From Chthoniobacterales bacterium (lineage in GTDB: Bacteria > Verrucomicrobiota > Verrucomicrobiia > Chthoniobacterales > JACTMZ01): 64,000 nucleotides of DNA. Positions 36,860 to 45,690 of the stretch are shown piece after piece. The stretch is taken from contig VEQL01000005.1 in the NCBI GenBank assembly GCA_018883245.1, positions 56,937 to 120,936 on the forward strand, given 5' to 3'. A program made the translations under genes and the position numbers. The notes under the pieces were generated by a model. It was given only the letters and a program-made list of their open reading frames with translations, was not told the DNA's origin and searched no databases. Position 1 is the stretch's first letter. Each line of letters begins with the position of its first letter.

Positions 36860-37897
36860 CTAAGCCGTGCGGGCCACGCGGTCGATGAGAACCTGGAGAT
36901 ATTCCGCCACACCGCGAAGTCCCGCGGTGAAACGGTTTTCATCGACCGGACCCAGTGCGGCAAGTGCCTCCTGCACCAGGGCACCCGCGGCGTCCGCCGT
37001 CTGCCTCAACGCGCGGCGCTCGGACAACAGCACCGCGATTTTTTCATGCGCGGTGTCGCCGCCGTTGAGGAGCAATGCGCTCAACTCCCCGTGGTCGCCC
37101 GCACGCCGCGCCGACTGCAGGAGAAAAATGAGCGGCAACGTGAGCTTCCCCTTGCGCAGATCGCTGCCGAGCGTCTTGCCGATCTCTTCCTCGTCGCCGA
37201 CCAGATCGAGGCAATCGTCATAAATCTGGTAAGCCGTGCCGAGCTTGAGACCGAAAAGTTTGAGCGCGCCGATTTTTTCCGGCGTTGTCTCGCTGAGGAA
37301 AGCGCCCAGTTCGCTGGCCGCGGCGAAGAGCGCGGCAGTCTTCATTTCCACGATGCGGTAATAGTCATGCGCGGACAAATTGAGATCGAACCGCCGCTGC
37401 GTCTGGATGATCTCGCCCGTGCACACCTCGGCCGCGGCATCGGCGATGCGGCGCACCACTTCGGTGTCGGAAAAATTGGTGGCCAGGCGCATGGCATGCG
37501 CGAGCAGCGCATCGCCGAGCAACACGCTGATGGCATTTCCCCACTTCGCGTTGACCGTCGGCTGGTCGCGGCGGAGGTCGGCGCCGTCCATGATGTCGTC
37601 ATGCACGAGCGTGGCGATGTGGATCAGTTCGACGACGACCGCAAGGTCGACGTGCGCGGCGGATATTTTCCCGGTCGAACCCCCGGCGAGCAAAGCGAGG
37701 GCGGGACGCAGACGCTTGCCGGCGGAGCCGCAGACATAACCCACGTAGCCTTCCATCGCGGGATCGAAGGCCCGCGCCTGCGCGCGGATCCGCTCCTCCA
37801 CGCTGTAGAGATGCGTGTTGATCAGCTCGAAGGTGCGCTTGAAGCTGGCCAAGGCGGCCGGATCCACCGCGGCTTTTTTGGCTTTGATCGGGTTCAT
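36860..37897 (-). CDS. Polyprenyl diphosphate synthase (trans, long-chain)
   Basis: A 345-aa prenyltransferase that condenses isopentenyl diphosphate to form the side chain of the respiratory quinone. The first Asp-rich motif is LVHDDIMDGADLRRDQPT near residue 95 and the second is YQIYDDCLDLVGDEEEIGKTL near 225, with GSDLRKGKLTLP after it. Chain length cannot be fixed without modelling residues before the first motif. Start ATG 37897. Confidence 0.95.
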   Translation of the reverse strand: MNPIKAKKAAVDPAALASFKRTFELINTHLYSVEERIRAQARAFDPAMEGYVGYVCGSAGKRLRPALALLAGGSTGKISAAHVDLAVVVELIHIATLVHDDIMDGADLRRDQPTVNAKWGNAISVLLGDALLAHAMRLATNFSDTEVVRRIADAAAEVCTGEIIQTQRRFDLNLSAHDYYRIVEMKTAALFAAASELGAFLSETTPEKIGALKLFGLKLGTAYQIYDDCLDLVGDEEEIGKTLGSDLRKGKLTLPLIFLLQSARRAGDHGELSALLLNGGDTAHEKIAVLLSERRALRQTADAAGALVQEALAALGPVDENRFTAGLRGVAEYLQVLIDRVARTA

Positions 37898-37940
37898 GTG
37901 CGGAAACTTCGTAAAGTTTTCGGGCGCGGAGCCTTCGCAA

Positions 37941-38738
37941 TCAAGAGCGCCGGCGTTGCAGGACGGCGCGCACGATGCCCAGCGGCAGGGCCACGGCGAT
38001 CCCCATCAGGAGCGCCACTTTCCATCCGGGAATGACGCGGGCCCTGTCGCGGGCCACGGCCGCAAGCGCCGAGCGCACCACCTCCTCCACCGGGATCGTG
38101 AGAGCGTCGGGTGTGTTCCACTCGGGCTCGCCGGTGCCGCGCGATGCCACCTCGCCAAACTCGGTGTCGGCGGGTCCGGGCAGAACGGCCGTGACCGTGA
38201 TCCCCGTGTCGCGCAGTTCCATGCGCAGGCCGTCGCTGAAACTGTTCACGTAAGCCTTGGTCGCCGCATACACCGCCATGTGCGGCAACGGAAGCAGACC
38301 GGCGATGGAGCTGACATTCAAAACGGCACCGCGACCACCTTCGCGCAGCATCGGCAGGAGATGGTGGGTAAGACGCGTGAGCGCGACCACGTTGAGTTCG
38401 AGCATGGCGTGGATTTTCGACCAATCGCCGGTCGCAAAAGGACCCTTGTCGCCCATCCCGGCATTGTTGACCAGGAAGTTGACGCTGATTTTCTCGCGCT
38501 CCAACCAAGCGATGAAATCGCGGTTCTGGTTTTCGCGGGTGATGTCCATCACATAGACAAAAATCCGCACCGACGGATGCCGCGCCTCCAGGTCGGCCTT
38601 GAGGGCATCGAGGTGCTCGCCGCGGCGCGCCACGAGGACAAGTTTGCCGGCCACGGGCGCCAGCTGGCGGGCGAATTCCGCTCCGAGCCCGGACGAAGCT
38701 CCCGTGATTAAGGCGGTGCAACCCTCGAAAAATCTCAT
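37941..38738 (-). CDS. Short-chain dehydrogenase/reductase with C-terminal membrane anchor
   Basis: A 265-aa classical SDR: cofactor motif TGASSGLGAEFA, NNAG structural motif, and catalytic Ser...YAATK (Tyr-x-x-x-Lys). The last 20-25 residues (VALLMGIAVALPLGIVRAVL) are hydrophobic followed by Arg-rich ends, suggesting a tail anchor and a lipid substrate. Substrate is unknown. Its start codon is 11 nt from the divergent cupin start, inside a shared palindrome. Confidence 0.9.
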   Translation of the reverse strand: MRFFEGCTALITGASSGLGAEFARQLAPVAGKLVLVARRGEHLDALKADLEARHPSVRIFVYVMDITRENQNRDFIAWLEREKISVNFLVNNAGMGDKGPFATGDWSKIHAMLELNVVALTRLTHHLLPMLREGGRGAVLNVSSIAGLLPLPHMAVYAATKAYVNSFSDGLRMELRDTGITVTAVLPGPADTEFGEVASRGTGEPEWNTPDALTIPVEEVVRSALAAVARDRARVIPGWKVALLMGIAVALPLGIVRAVLQRRRS

Positions 38739-38753
38739 ATCTTCCGGATATGA
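38735..38753. promoter_or_regulatory. Palindrome covering both divergent start codons
   Basis: TCATATC (38735-38741) and GATATGA (38747-38753) form a perfect inverted repeat with a 5-base spacer. Each arm contains one gene's ATG: the SDR on the minus strand (38738) and the cupin on the plus strand (38750). There is no room for conventional promoters between the genes, so both must lie in the opposite coding region. Confidence 0.7.
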
Positions 38754-39103
38754 TAGTGCAGCAACTGGAAAAACAAAGCCCCTTCACCACGAAGGACGGA
38801 TCGACCATCCGCAGCATCCTCGACCGCACCAACGCCCCGGTGCAAAACCAGAGCCTGGCCGAGGCGCGGTTGCCGGCCGGCAGTGCCACCGACCGTCATT
38901 ACCACAAGCTGAGCGAGGAATTTTATTTCCTGTTGGAAGGCACGGCACGGATGGAAGTCGATGGCGAAACACGCGAAATCGGCGCCGGAGATGCCGTCCT
39001 TATCCCCGCAGGCGCCTGGCACCGGATCACCGCCAGCTCGGACCTGCGCTTTCTCTGCTGCTGCGCGCCGCCCTACGAGCACGGGGACACGTATTTCGCG
39101 TAG
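38750..39103 (+). CDS. Single-domain cupin
   Basis: A 117-aa cupin with metal ligands in the first motif (HYHKLSEEFYFLLEG: two His and Glu) and the second motif's His in IPAGAWHRI. This is the pattern of small mannose-6-phosphate-isomerase-like or dioxygenase-like cupins; without partner genes a reaction cannot be named. It is divergent from the SDR, suggesting linked expression, and it converges with dtd with no bases between the stop codons. Confidence 0.87.
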   Translation: MIVQQLEKQSPFTTKDGSTIRSILDRTNAPVQNQSLAEARLPAGSATDRHYHKLSEEFYFLLEGTARMEVDGETREIGAGDAVLIPAGAWHRITASSDLRFLCCCAPPYEHGDTYFA

Positions 39104-39562
39104 CTACTCGCGCAAGCGCGAGTCGAGCACCAACGTCACCGGGCCGTCGTTGACGAGTTCGACTTCCATCGTCGCCCCGAAGTAGCCCGTTGCAACCAGG
39201 CGCCCGAGCGCGCGCTGCATCGCGCCGACGAAGGCGTCATAGAGCGGCACGGCAACATCCGGCGGTGCCGCGCGATGCCACGACGGTTTTGTGCCTTTGC
39301 GGGTGCTGGCCAGCAGGGTGAACTGGCTGACAACCAGCACTTCGCCACCCGCCTCGACAACGGAGCGGTCCATGCGATCGCCGTCACCCGCGAAAATTTT
39401 CTGCTGCGCGATTTTGCCTGCAAGCCACGCGATGTCGTCGGCGGCGTCATCCGCCGCCACGCCGAGCAGCACAAGCAACCCGCGGCCGATCGCGCCGACA
39501 ACTTCCCCCTCGACAGATACCGAGGCACGGGTGACACGCTGGACCACCGCTCTCACAATCAC
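39104..39562 (-). CDS. dtd: D-aminoacyl-tRNA deacylase
   Basis: A 152-aa enzyme that removes D-amino acids (and glycine from tRNA-Ala) from mischarged tRNA. The two family motifs are present: SQFTLLA near residue 80 and the cross-subunit NDGPVT near 138. Length is normal. It starts at GTG 39562 ([14 protein letters not shown]). Its last codons form part of a 7-bp stem hairpin at the junction with the cupin gene. Confidence 0.96.
   Translation of the reverse strand: MIVRAVVQRVTRASVSVEGEVVGAIGRGLLVLLGVAADDAADDIAWLAGKIAQQKIFAGDGDRMDRSVVEAGGEVLVVSQFTLLASTRKGTKPSWHRAAPPDVAVPLYDAFVGAMQRALGRLVATGYFGATMEVELVNDGPVTLVLDSRLRE
39106..39123. terminator. Hairpin at the cupin/dtd convergence
   Basis: ACTCGCG and CGCGAGT (39106-39112 and 39117-39123) pair perfectly around a CAAG loop at the meeting point of two convergent stop codons. 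There is no T-run, so it could be a weak bidirectional terminator or only a coding coincidence. Confidence 0.35.
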
Positions 39563-39642
39563 GCACGTTGTCGCGGGAAGCGGATTGCGGCAAGCCCGAT
39601 CCCCGCTTGCACCTGATCGCGCGGACGGAGGATGATCGGCGC

Positions 39643-40536
39643 ATGCCGGACGGGCGACCTTGGACCATCGACGAAGTGGCGCGCGGCGCGCGGGACTTCG
39701 CGTGGCCGGCGCACGACGGCACGATATTCCCCGGGCTCGTCTGGGAAGCGGATGGCACCCCCCGCGCGCATGTGCTTTGCATCCACGGCTTGAGCGGCGC
39801 GGCTGCCGACTTCGGTCCGCTCGGACGAAAACTGTCCGCCGATGGTTGCTCCGTCTGGGCGATCAACCTGCGCGGCCAAGGCCACGATCCGGACCACGGA
39901 AGGCGAGGGCATTTCCTCGACCCGCGCGAATGGCGGGCGGATCTCGCGGCATTCGCGGAAGCGCACCTCGGCGAGGATGTGCCGTTTTTTCTCGTCGGCG
40001 AAAGCATGGGTTCGTTGGTTGCGGTCGATGCGGTTGCCAACGGTGCCCTGCGACCGGAGCGCCTGGTGCTGTCGGTCCCGGTCACGGAAATCCGTGCGCC
40101 GGTCCCCGACTGGATTCTGGCGTTGATGCGCAAGGCGGCGTGCGTCGCCCCACGATTCAAGCTCGCGCCCATGCGCTTCGTCCACGGCAAGACATCGATC
40201 CCGCGCCTGACCGCGGACGACGAATACATGGCGTATTTGCGGACCATCCCGCACCGCGTGCGCGGCTTCACACTGGGGTTCCTCTCGCGATTCCACGACC
40301 TTATGCAGGAGGCTCCGCAAAACGCGGCACGCATCGCGGTGCCGACGCTCATGCTCTCCGGTGGGCGCGATGTTTTCATCCGCCCAGACCAGAGCCGCGC
40401 GTTTTTTGAATGTCTCGGATGCGCGGAGAAAGAATACCGCTTTTATCCCGATAGCCATCATCTGCTTTGGCACGATGTGGACAGCCAAGATGTGCTCGAA
40501 CGCATCGTTCACTGGATCATGAAAGGACTGCCATGA
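39643..40536 (+). CDS. Alpha/beta hydrolase (monoacylglycerol-lipase-like)
   Basis: A 297-aa serine hydrolase. The oxyanion region CIHGLSG, nucleophile elbow GESMG (Ser121), a late Asp in SGGRDVFI and His in [10 protein letters not shown] complete the triad. [18 protein letters not shown] is typical of the lysophospholipase/monoacylglycerol lipase group. No signal peptide is present. ATG 39643 is supported by GGAGG 11 bases upstream; the frame is open back to 39568. It overlaps the glycosidase gene by 4 bp. Confidence 0.88.
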   Translation: MPDGRPWTIDEVARGARDFAWPAHDGTIFPGLVWEADGTPRAHVLCIHGLSGAAADFGPLGRKLSADGCSVWAINLRGQGHDPDHGRRGHFLDPREWRADLAAFAEAHLGEDVPFFLVGESMGSLVAVDAVANGALRPERLVLSVPVTEIRAPVPDWILALMRKAACVAPRFKLAPMRFVHGKTSIPRLTADDEYMAYLRTIPHRVRGFTLGFLSRFHDLMQEAPQNAARIAVPTLMLSGGRDVFIRPDQSRAFFECLGCAEKEYRFYPDSHHLLWHDVDSQDVLERIVHWIMKGLP

Positions 40537-43124
40537 ATGCCGAAGCAGAGCGATTGGCAGAAAGCCCCCGGCCCCACGACCCGTGGCGGCGCTGGGGACC
40601 CTACGTTTCGTCACGTCAGTGGGGCACAGTGCGCGAGGACTACAGCGCGGACGGCGACGCGTGGAATTACTTCCCGCACGAACACGCGCGCAGTCGCGCC
40701 TACCGCTGGGGAGAGGACGGCATCTTCGGCATCTGCGATCGCGAGCAACGCATGTGTTTCGCCCCGGCATTCTGGAACGGGGTTGACCACATCCTCAAAG
40801 AACGCTTTTTCGGCCTCGCCGGACCGCAAGGCAACCACGGCGAGGATGTGAAGGAAGAATACTGGTATCTTGAAGCCGCGCCCACTTCTTCCTGGCTTCG
40901 CGCGCTCTACCGCTATCCGCAACGCGCATTTCCTTACGGCAGACTCGTGGAGGAGAATTCGCGGCGCGGGCCGCTCGATCCCGAATACGAACTCCGCGAT
41001 ACGGGCATTTTCGATGGCAACCGCTTCTTCGACATCGATGTCGCCTATGCCAAGGCCGCACCGGATGACATCCTGATCCGCATCACCGCGATAAACCGCG
41101 GACCCGATTCCGCGCCGCTTTGGGTTTTGCCGACCCTGTGGTTCCGCAACCGCTGGACGTGGGACCCGTCGCGCCCGAAAGCTGCCCGGCTTTGCGCAGC
41201 CGGGAACGCCCTGGTGCACGCCCGGGAGGAAGCGCTCGGCGAATGGGTTTTGGAAGGACCGGCGGCCGATGAAGTGCTTTTCACGGAGAACGAGACGAAC
41301 AACAAACTTCTTTTCGGCAGCGCAAACGCCTCGCTGTTCACCAAAGACGCCTTCCACCGGCATCTCGTGGAGGGCGAGCGGCACGCGGTCAATCCCGACC
41401 GCACCGGCACCAAGGCGACGGCCGTTTACCACCGCAACCTCGAGCCGGGCGGGACGTGGACTTTGGAGTTGCGACTGCGGTCCGCCGACGCCGCAACCGC
41501 CACGGAGAATCTCGGGGCGGTGATGGCCCAGCGCTCACGCGAATGCGCCGGATACCACGACTCGCTCGCCGCGCCGTCCCTGAACGCCGCGGGGCGCCGC
41601 GTCCAGCAACAGGCGCTCGCCGGACTGTGCTGGAACAAACAATTTTACCACTACGACGTCGGCAAATGGCTGGACGGAGACCCGGCATTCCCGCCACCGG
41701 AGCGCGACAATCCGCGCAACCGCCAATGGAGGCATTTCATCGCGCACGATGTGATCTCCATGCCGGACGACTGGGAATACCCGTGGTTTGCATGCTGGGA
41801 CCTGGCGTTTCACACCATCCCGTTCTCGCTGTCCGACCCGGCCATCGCCAAGCACCAGCTCAAGCTGCTGCTCAGGGAATGGTATATGCATCCCAACGGA
41901 CGCCTGCCCGCCTACGAGTGGAATTTCGGCGATCCCAACCCGCCGGTTTACGCGTGGGCCGCGCTGCGCACGTATTTCGCGGACGCACGGCGCACGGGAA
42001 CGCCCGACCGCATTTTCCTCGAGCACGTTTTCCACGCGCTGCTCGTGAATTTCACGTGGTGGGCAAACGGCGCGGCGCGCGACGAGCAGCTCGAAGTTTT
42101 CGGCGGCGGCTTTCTCGGACTCGACAATGCCAGCCCTTTCAACCGCAGCGAACCGCCGCCCGAGGGCGGTTATCTCGTGCAAAGCGACGGCACGAGTTGG
42201 ATGGCCATGTTCGCACTGAACATGCTGCTCATCGCGCTGGAACTGGCGCGCGAGGACCTTGCCTACCAGACGCTCGGGGGAAAATTCCTCATGCACTTTC
42301 TCTACATCTCGTCGTCACTCGACCTTGGCGGGCAGGCGGGATCGGATCTGTGGGACGAGGCGGACGGCTTTTACTACGACCAGCTCCACATGCCGGACGG
42401 ACGACGCATTCCGGTCAAACTGCGCTCGGTAGCCGGACTCATACCGTTCTTTGCCGTGGAAACGGTGCCGCGCGATCTGGCCGAGGTCGGACGCCCCCTG
42501 ACCAACCGGTGGCGATGGTTCATCGACCGCCGTCCCGACCTGCGCGAACGCGCTTCGCGCTGGCGCAAACCGAACAAGGACGGCGTCCATATTTTTTCCC
42601 TGCTCGACCGGCCGCGCCTCGAACGCCTTCTCGCAACGATTCTCGATGAGAGGGAATTTCTCGGGCCCTTCGGCTTGCGCTCGCTTTCCCTGCGTCACCG
42701 GGAAGAACCCTACGAGCTGGCTGTAAACGGCCGCACCTACCGCGTGGATTACGCCCCGGGCGAATCCACCAGCGGGCTATTCGGCGGCAACTCCAACTGG
42801 CGCGGGCCCGTCTGGATGCCCGTGAACTTCCTTCTCATCGAATCCCTGCGCAAATACCACACCTACTACGGGGAGGAACTGACCGCGGAATTTCCCACGG
42901 GCTCTGGGCGCCGTCTGACCCTCGCCGCCATTGCCGACGAACTGACACGGCGACTCGCTTCGCTGTTTCTTCCGGGCGCGGACGGCATCCGTCCTTGCGA
43001 CGGTGGTCGCGATGGCGACCCCCTGCTTTTTCACGAATACTTCCACGCGGAAACCGGACGCGGTTTGGGGGCCTCCCACCAGACCGGTTGGACCGCCTGC
43101 ATCGCCGATTTGCTCCAGCGCTGA
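40533..43124 (+). CDS. GH63/MGH1-like glycoside hydrolase
   Basis: An 863-aa (alpha/alpha)6-barrel glycosidase related to GH63 glucosidase and mannosyl-glycerate/glucosyl-glycerate hydrolases. Visible conserved stretches are WGPYVSSRQWGTVREDYSADG at the N-terminus, WNKQFYHYDVGKWLDGD, DDWEYPWFACWDLAFHTIPF near residue 410, and DWEW-like NSNWRGPVWMPVNFLLIESL near the C-terminus, which lines the active site. No signal peptide is visible, so it probably acts on a cytoplasmic compatible solute or storage glucoside. It is translationally coupled to the hydrolase upstream (ATGA). Confidence 0.87.
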   Translation: MNAEAERLAESPRPHDPWRRWGPYVSSRQWGTVREDYSADGDAWNYFPHEHARSRAYRWGEDGIFGICDREQRMCFAPAFWNGVDHILKERFFGLAGPQGNHGEDVKEEYWYLEAAPTSSWLRALYRYPQRAFPYGRLVEENSRRGPLDPEYELRDTGIFDGNRFFDIDVAYAKAAPDDILIRITAINRGPDSAPLWVLPTLWFRNRWTWDPSRPKAARLCAAGNALVHAREEALGEWVLEGPAADEVLFTENETNNKLLFGSANASLFTKDAFHRHLVEGERHAVNPDRTGTKATAVYHRNLEPGGTWTLELRLRSADAATATENLGAVMAQRSRECAGYHDSLAAPSLNAAGRRVQQQALAGLCWNKQFYHYDVGKWLDGDPAFPPPERDNPRNRQWRHFIAHDVISMPDDWEYPWFACWDLAFHTIPFSLSDPAIAKHQLKLLLREWYMHPNGRLPAYEWNFGDPNPPVYAWAALRTYFADARRTGTPDRIFLEHVFHALLVNFTWWANGAARDEQLEVFGGGFLGLDNASPFNRSEPPPEGGYLVQSDGTSWMAMFALNMLLIALELAREDLAYQTLGGKFLMHFLYISSSLDLGGQAGSDLWDEADGFYYDQLHMPDGRRIPVKLRSVAGLIPFFAVETVPRDLAEVGRPLTNRWRWFIDRRPDLRERASRWRKPNKDGVHIFSLLDRPRLERLLATILDEREFLGPFGLRSLSLRHREEPYELAVNGRTYRVDYAPGESTSGLFGGNSNWRGPVWMPVNFLLIESLRKYHTYYGEELTAEFPTGSGRRLTLAAIADELTRRLASLFLPGADGIRPCDGGRDGDPLLFHEYFHAETGRGLGASHQTGWTACIADLLQR

Positions 43125-43216
43125 ATCGCGTGCGCGGTTTCGGACCGGCTTGTCTTCCAGCTGCAGGCCGTTCAGTCTGTCGGCATAGCCTCGCCGCAAC
43201 CGAGGGGCGCATTTTC

Positions 43217-44086
43217 ATGAAAATCTACTTCAACGGAAAACTTGTCCCCAAAGAAGAGGCGGCCGTCTCGGTGTTCGACCACGGTTTGCTTTACGGCGAC
43301 GGTGTGTTCGAAGGCATCCGCTTTTATGCCGGGCGCGTTTTCCGCCTCGATGACCACATCGACCGCCTTTACCGCTCGGCCCGGGCCATCGCACTGCGCA
43401 TTCCCACTACGCCGGACGAAATGACCCAAGCTGTCCTGGAGACAATCCGCGCCAACAAACTCACCGACGGTTATGTGCGCCTCGTGGTGACCCGCGGCGA
43501 AGGCTCCCTGGGGCTTTCACCCAAGAGCTGCCCCCGGCCCACCGTGTTCATAATCGCTTCGACGATCACACTTTACCCGGAAGAGATGTATGCCAGCGGA
43601 CTCAAACTGGTGACCTGCGCCACGCGCCGCATCGCCCACGGCGCTCTCAGTCCCATGGTCAAATCGCTCAACTACCTCAACAACATCATGGCCAAGATCG
43701 AGGCCGAGCAAGCCGGAGCCGGCGAAGGACTCATGCTCAACGAGCAGGGCTATGTGGCCGAATGCACTGGCGACAATGTGTTCGTTATCCGTGACGGACG
43801 CATCGTCACCCCGCCGATCGCCGCCGGCGCCCTCTCGGGCGTGACACGCGCCGTCGTGTTCGAACTCGCCCGCGACCTCGGCGTCGAGATCCGCGAGGAA
43901 AACATCACGCGCTACGACATCTACACCGCCGACGAGTGCTTCCTCACCGGCACGGCGGCGGAAATCATCCCGGCCGTGGAGCTCGACTCGCGACCTGTCC
44001 GCGATGGGAAACCCGGGCCCGTCACCCGCCGCCTCACGGAAATGTTCCGCGAGTTGACGCGAACCACCGGCACGCCGATCGGTTGA
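43217..44086 (+). CDS. ilvE: Branched-chain amino-acid aminotransferase (class IV)
   Basis: A 289-aa fold-type IV PLP aminotransferase performing the last step of valine, leucine and isoleucine synthesis. Lys149 in SPMVKSLNYLNN is the PLP lysine; the N-terminal SVFDHGLLYGDGVFEGIR and C-terminal DECFLTGTAAEI are typical of the short bacterial IlvE group. D-amino-acid transaminase is the main alternative. It begins the ilvE-mcsA-mcsB-clpC run, with only 3 nt before mcsA. Confidence 0.92.
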   Translation: MKIYFNGKLVPKEEAAVSVFDHGLLYGDGVFEGIRFYAGRVFRLDDHIDRLYRSARAIALRIPTTPDEMTQAVLETIRANKLTDGYVRLVVTRGEGSLGLSPKSCPRPTVFIIASTITLYPEEMYASGLKLVTCATRRIAHGALSPMVKSLNYLNNIMAKIEAEQAGAGEGLMLNEQGYVAECTGDNVFVIRDGRIVTPPIAAGALSGVTRAVVFELARDLGVEIREENITRYDIYTADECFLTGTAAEIIPAVELDSRPVRDGKPGPVTRRLTEMFRELTRTTGTPIG

Positions 44087-44089
44087 GTT

Positions 44090-44581
44090 ATGCGTTGCGA
44101 CGTCTGCCAGAAAAACGAGGCCACTGTTTACCTCACGCAAATCGTCGAGGGAAAAATGCAGAAAGTGAACCTCTGCGAAGTTTGCGCCAAAGAGAAGGGC
44201 GTCAGCGACCCCACGGGCTTCGCGCTCGCCGATCTGCTTCTCGGATTGGGCGCCGCCCAGCAGATCGAGCACGGCCAGCCCTCCCAACGGTGCACGGTCT
44301 GCGGATTCACCCAGGCCGACTTCAAAAAGACCGGCCGTCTCGGTTGCAGCGCGTGTTATGACACATTCGCCGACGGTTTGGCGAATCTCCTGCGCGGCAT
44401 GCACAAGGGCCTGCGGCACACCGGCAAAATGCCGGCCAAACTTTCGCGTCGGTTCGCCATGGCCGACCGCGTCAAATCGCTGGAGACCGAGCTGCAGCGG
44501 GCGGTGAAAGAAGAGAAATACGAGGACGCCGCCCGGCTGCGCGACGAAATCCAGAAACTCGAGCACGAGTTGCAGGCATGA
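44090..44581 (+). CDS. mcsA: McsA, activator of protein arginine kinase
   Basis: A 163-aa adaptor. Four zinc-binding CxxC pairs are visible (MRCDVCQKN, NLCEVCAKE, CTVCGF and CSACYD) and a UVR-type helical motif ends the protein (EEKYEDAARLRDEIQKLEHEL). In Firmicutes McsA activates the kinase McsB and links it to ClpC. It overlaps mcsB by 4 bp (44578-44581). Confidence 0.93.
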   Translation: MRCDVCQKNEATVYLTQIVEGKMQKVNLCEVCAKEKGVSDPTGFALADLLLGLGAAQQIEHGQPSQRCTVCGFTQADFKKTGRLGCSACYDTFADGLANLLRGMHKGLRHTGKMPAKLSRRFAMADRVKSLETELQRAVKEEKYEDAARLRDEIQKLEHELQA

Positions 44582-45690
44582 CTTTCGACGACATCATCGC
44601 CAAACCCGGCCAATGGCTGCAGGGCGAAGGTCCCCACGGAAAAATCGTCGTCAGCAGCCGCATCCGCCTTGCCCGCAACCTGCGCGAGCGCCCCTTTCCC
44701 GGCTGGGCCAAAAAAGCCGAGCGTCTTCAGATCCTCGGTGAAATCCAAGACCACGTGGCTGCCATACCCGCGATGCGGGACGGCTACACCGGGGCGTTGC
44801 AGGAACTTTCGCCGCTGCAGAAACAGATCCTCGTCGAACGGCACCTCGTCAGCCGCGAACACGCCTCCAAGAGCGCCGGCAGCGCGGTCATCATCAGCCA
44901 CGACCAGCAGCTGAGCATCATGATCAACGAGGAGGATCACCTGCGCATGCAGTCCCTCCTCCCGGGCCTGCAGCTGCGCGAAGCATACAAAATCAACAAC
45001 GAGGCCGACCTGTTCCTGGAGGATCGCCTCCCCTACGCATTCCATCCCGACCTCGGCTACCTCACCGCCTGTCCCACCAACGTCGGCACCGGACTGCGCG
45101 CTTCGGCGATGGTTCACCTGCCCGGGCTCGTCCTCGCCGAGCAGATCAACCAGATCGTCAATTCCGTGGGCAAAATCGGTCTCGCGGTGCGAGGGCTTTA
45201 CGGCGAAGGCACCGAGGCCCTGGGAAATCTCTTCCAAGTCTCCAACCAGACGACGCTCGGTGAAACCGAGGAGGAAATCATCGACCGCCTGGTCAAGGTC
45301 ATCGAGCAGGTCATCGAGCACGAGCAGAACGCCCGCCACATGCTGCTCGAGCGGCGCGCCAGCATGCTGCTCGACCAGATCGGGCGCGCCTATGGCATCC
45401 TCGGCAACGCCCGCTCGGTCGCGTCGAAGGAAGCCCTCAATCTTCTCTCCGTAATGAAGCTCGGCGCCGATTTGGGCATGCTCCCCGATAGCGCCCAGCT
45501 CGTGGTGGACGAACTCTTCATGACCACCCAGCCTGCCCACCTGCAGCTCGGGGTCAAACAGGACAAACTCACGCCCGAGGAACGCGACACCTTGCGCGCC
45601 GATCTGGTCCGTGCAAAAGTGAAAAAGATTCCGGAGCCCGATATTGCCAAGGTCGTTCCGACGACCAACGGCAACGGGAAAAAGAAATGA
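44578..45690 (+). CDS. mcsB: Protein-arginine kinase McsB
   Basis: A 370-aa phosphagen-kinase-fold enzyme that phosphorylates arginines of misfolded or regulatory proteins, marking them for ClpC-ClpP. The nucleotide-binding SSRIRLARNLRERPFPGW near residue 26 and the catalytic-site CPTNVGTGLRASAMVH near 165 (active Cys) are intact, and length is normal (about 350-370 aa). It overlaps clpC by 4 bp. The Firmicutes repressor CtsR is absent from the run. Confidence 0.95.
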   Translation: MTFDDIIAKPGQWLQGEGPHGKIVVSSRIRLARNLRERPFPGWAKKAERLQILGEIQDHVAAIPAMRDGYTGALQELSPLQKQILVERHLVSREHASKSAGSAVIISHDQQLSIMINEEDHLRMQSLLPGLQLREAYKINNEADLFLEDRLPYAFHPDLGYLTACPTNVGTGLRASAMVHLPGLVLAEQINQIVNSVGKIGLAVRGLYGEGTEALGNLFQVSNQTTLGETEEEIIDRLVKVIEQVIEHEQNARHMLLERRASMLLDQIGRAYGILGNARSVASKEALNLLSVMKLGADLGMLPDSAQLVVDELFMTTQPAHLQLGVKQDKLTPEERDTLRADLVRAKVKKIPEPDIAKVVPTTNGNGKKK

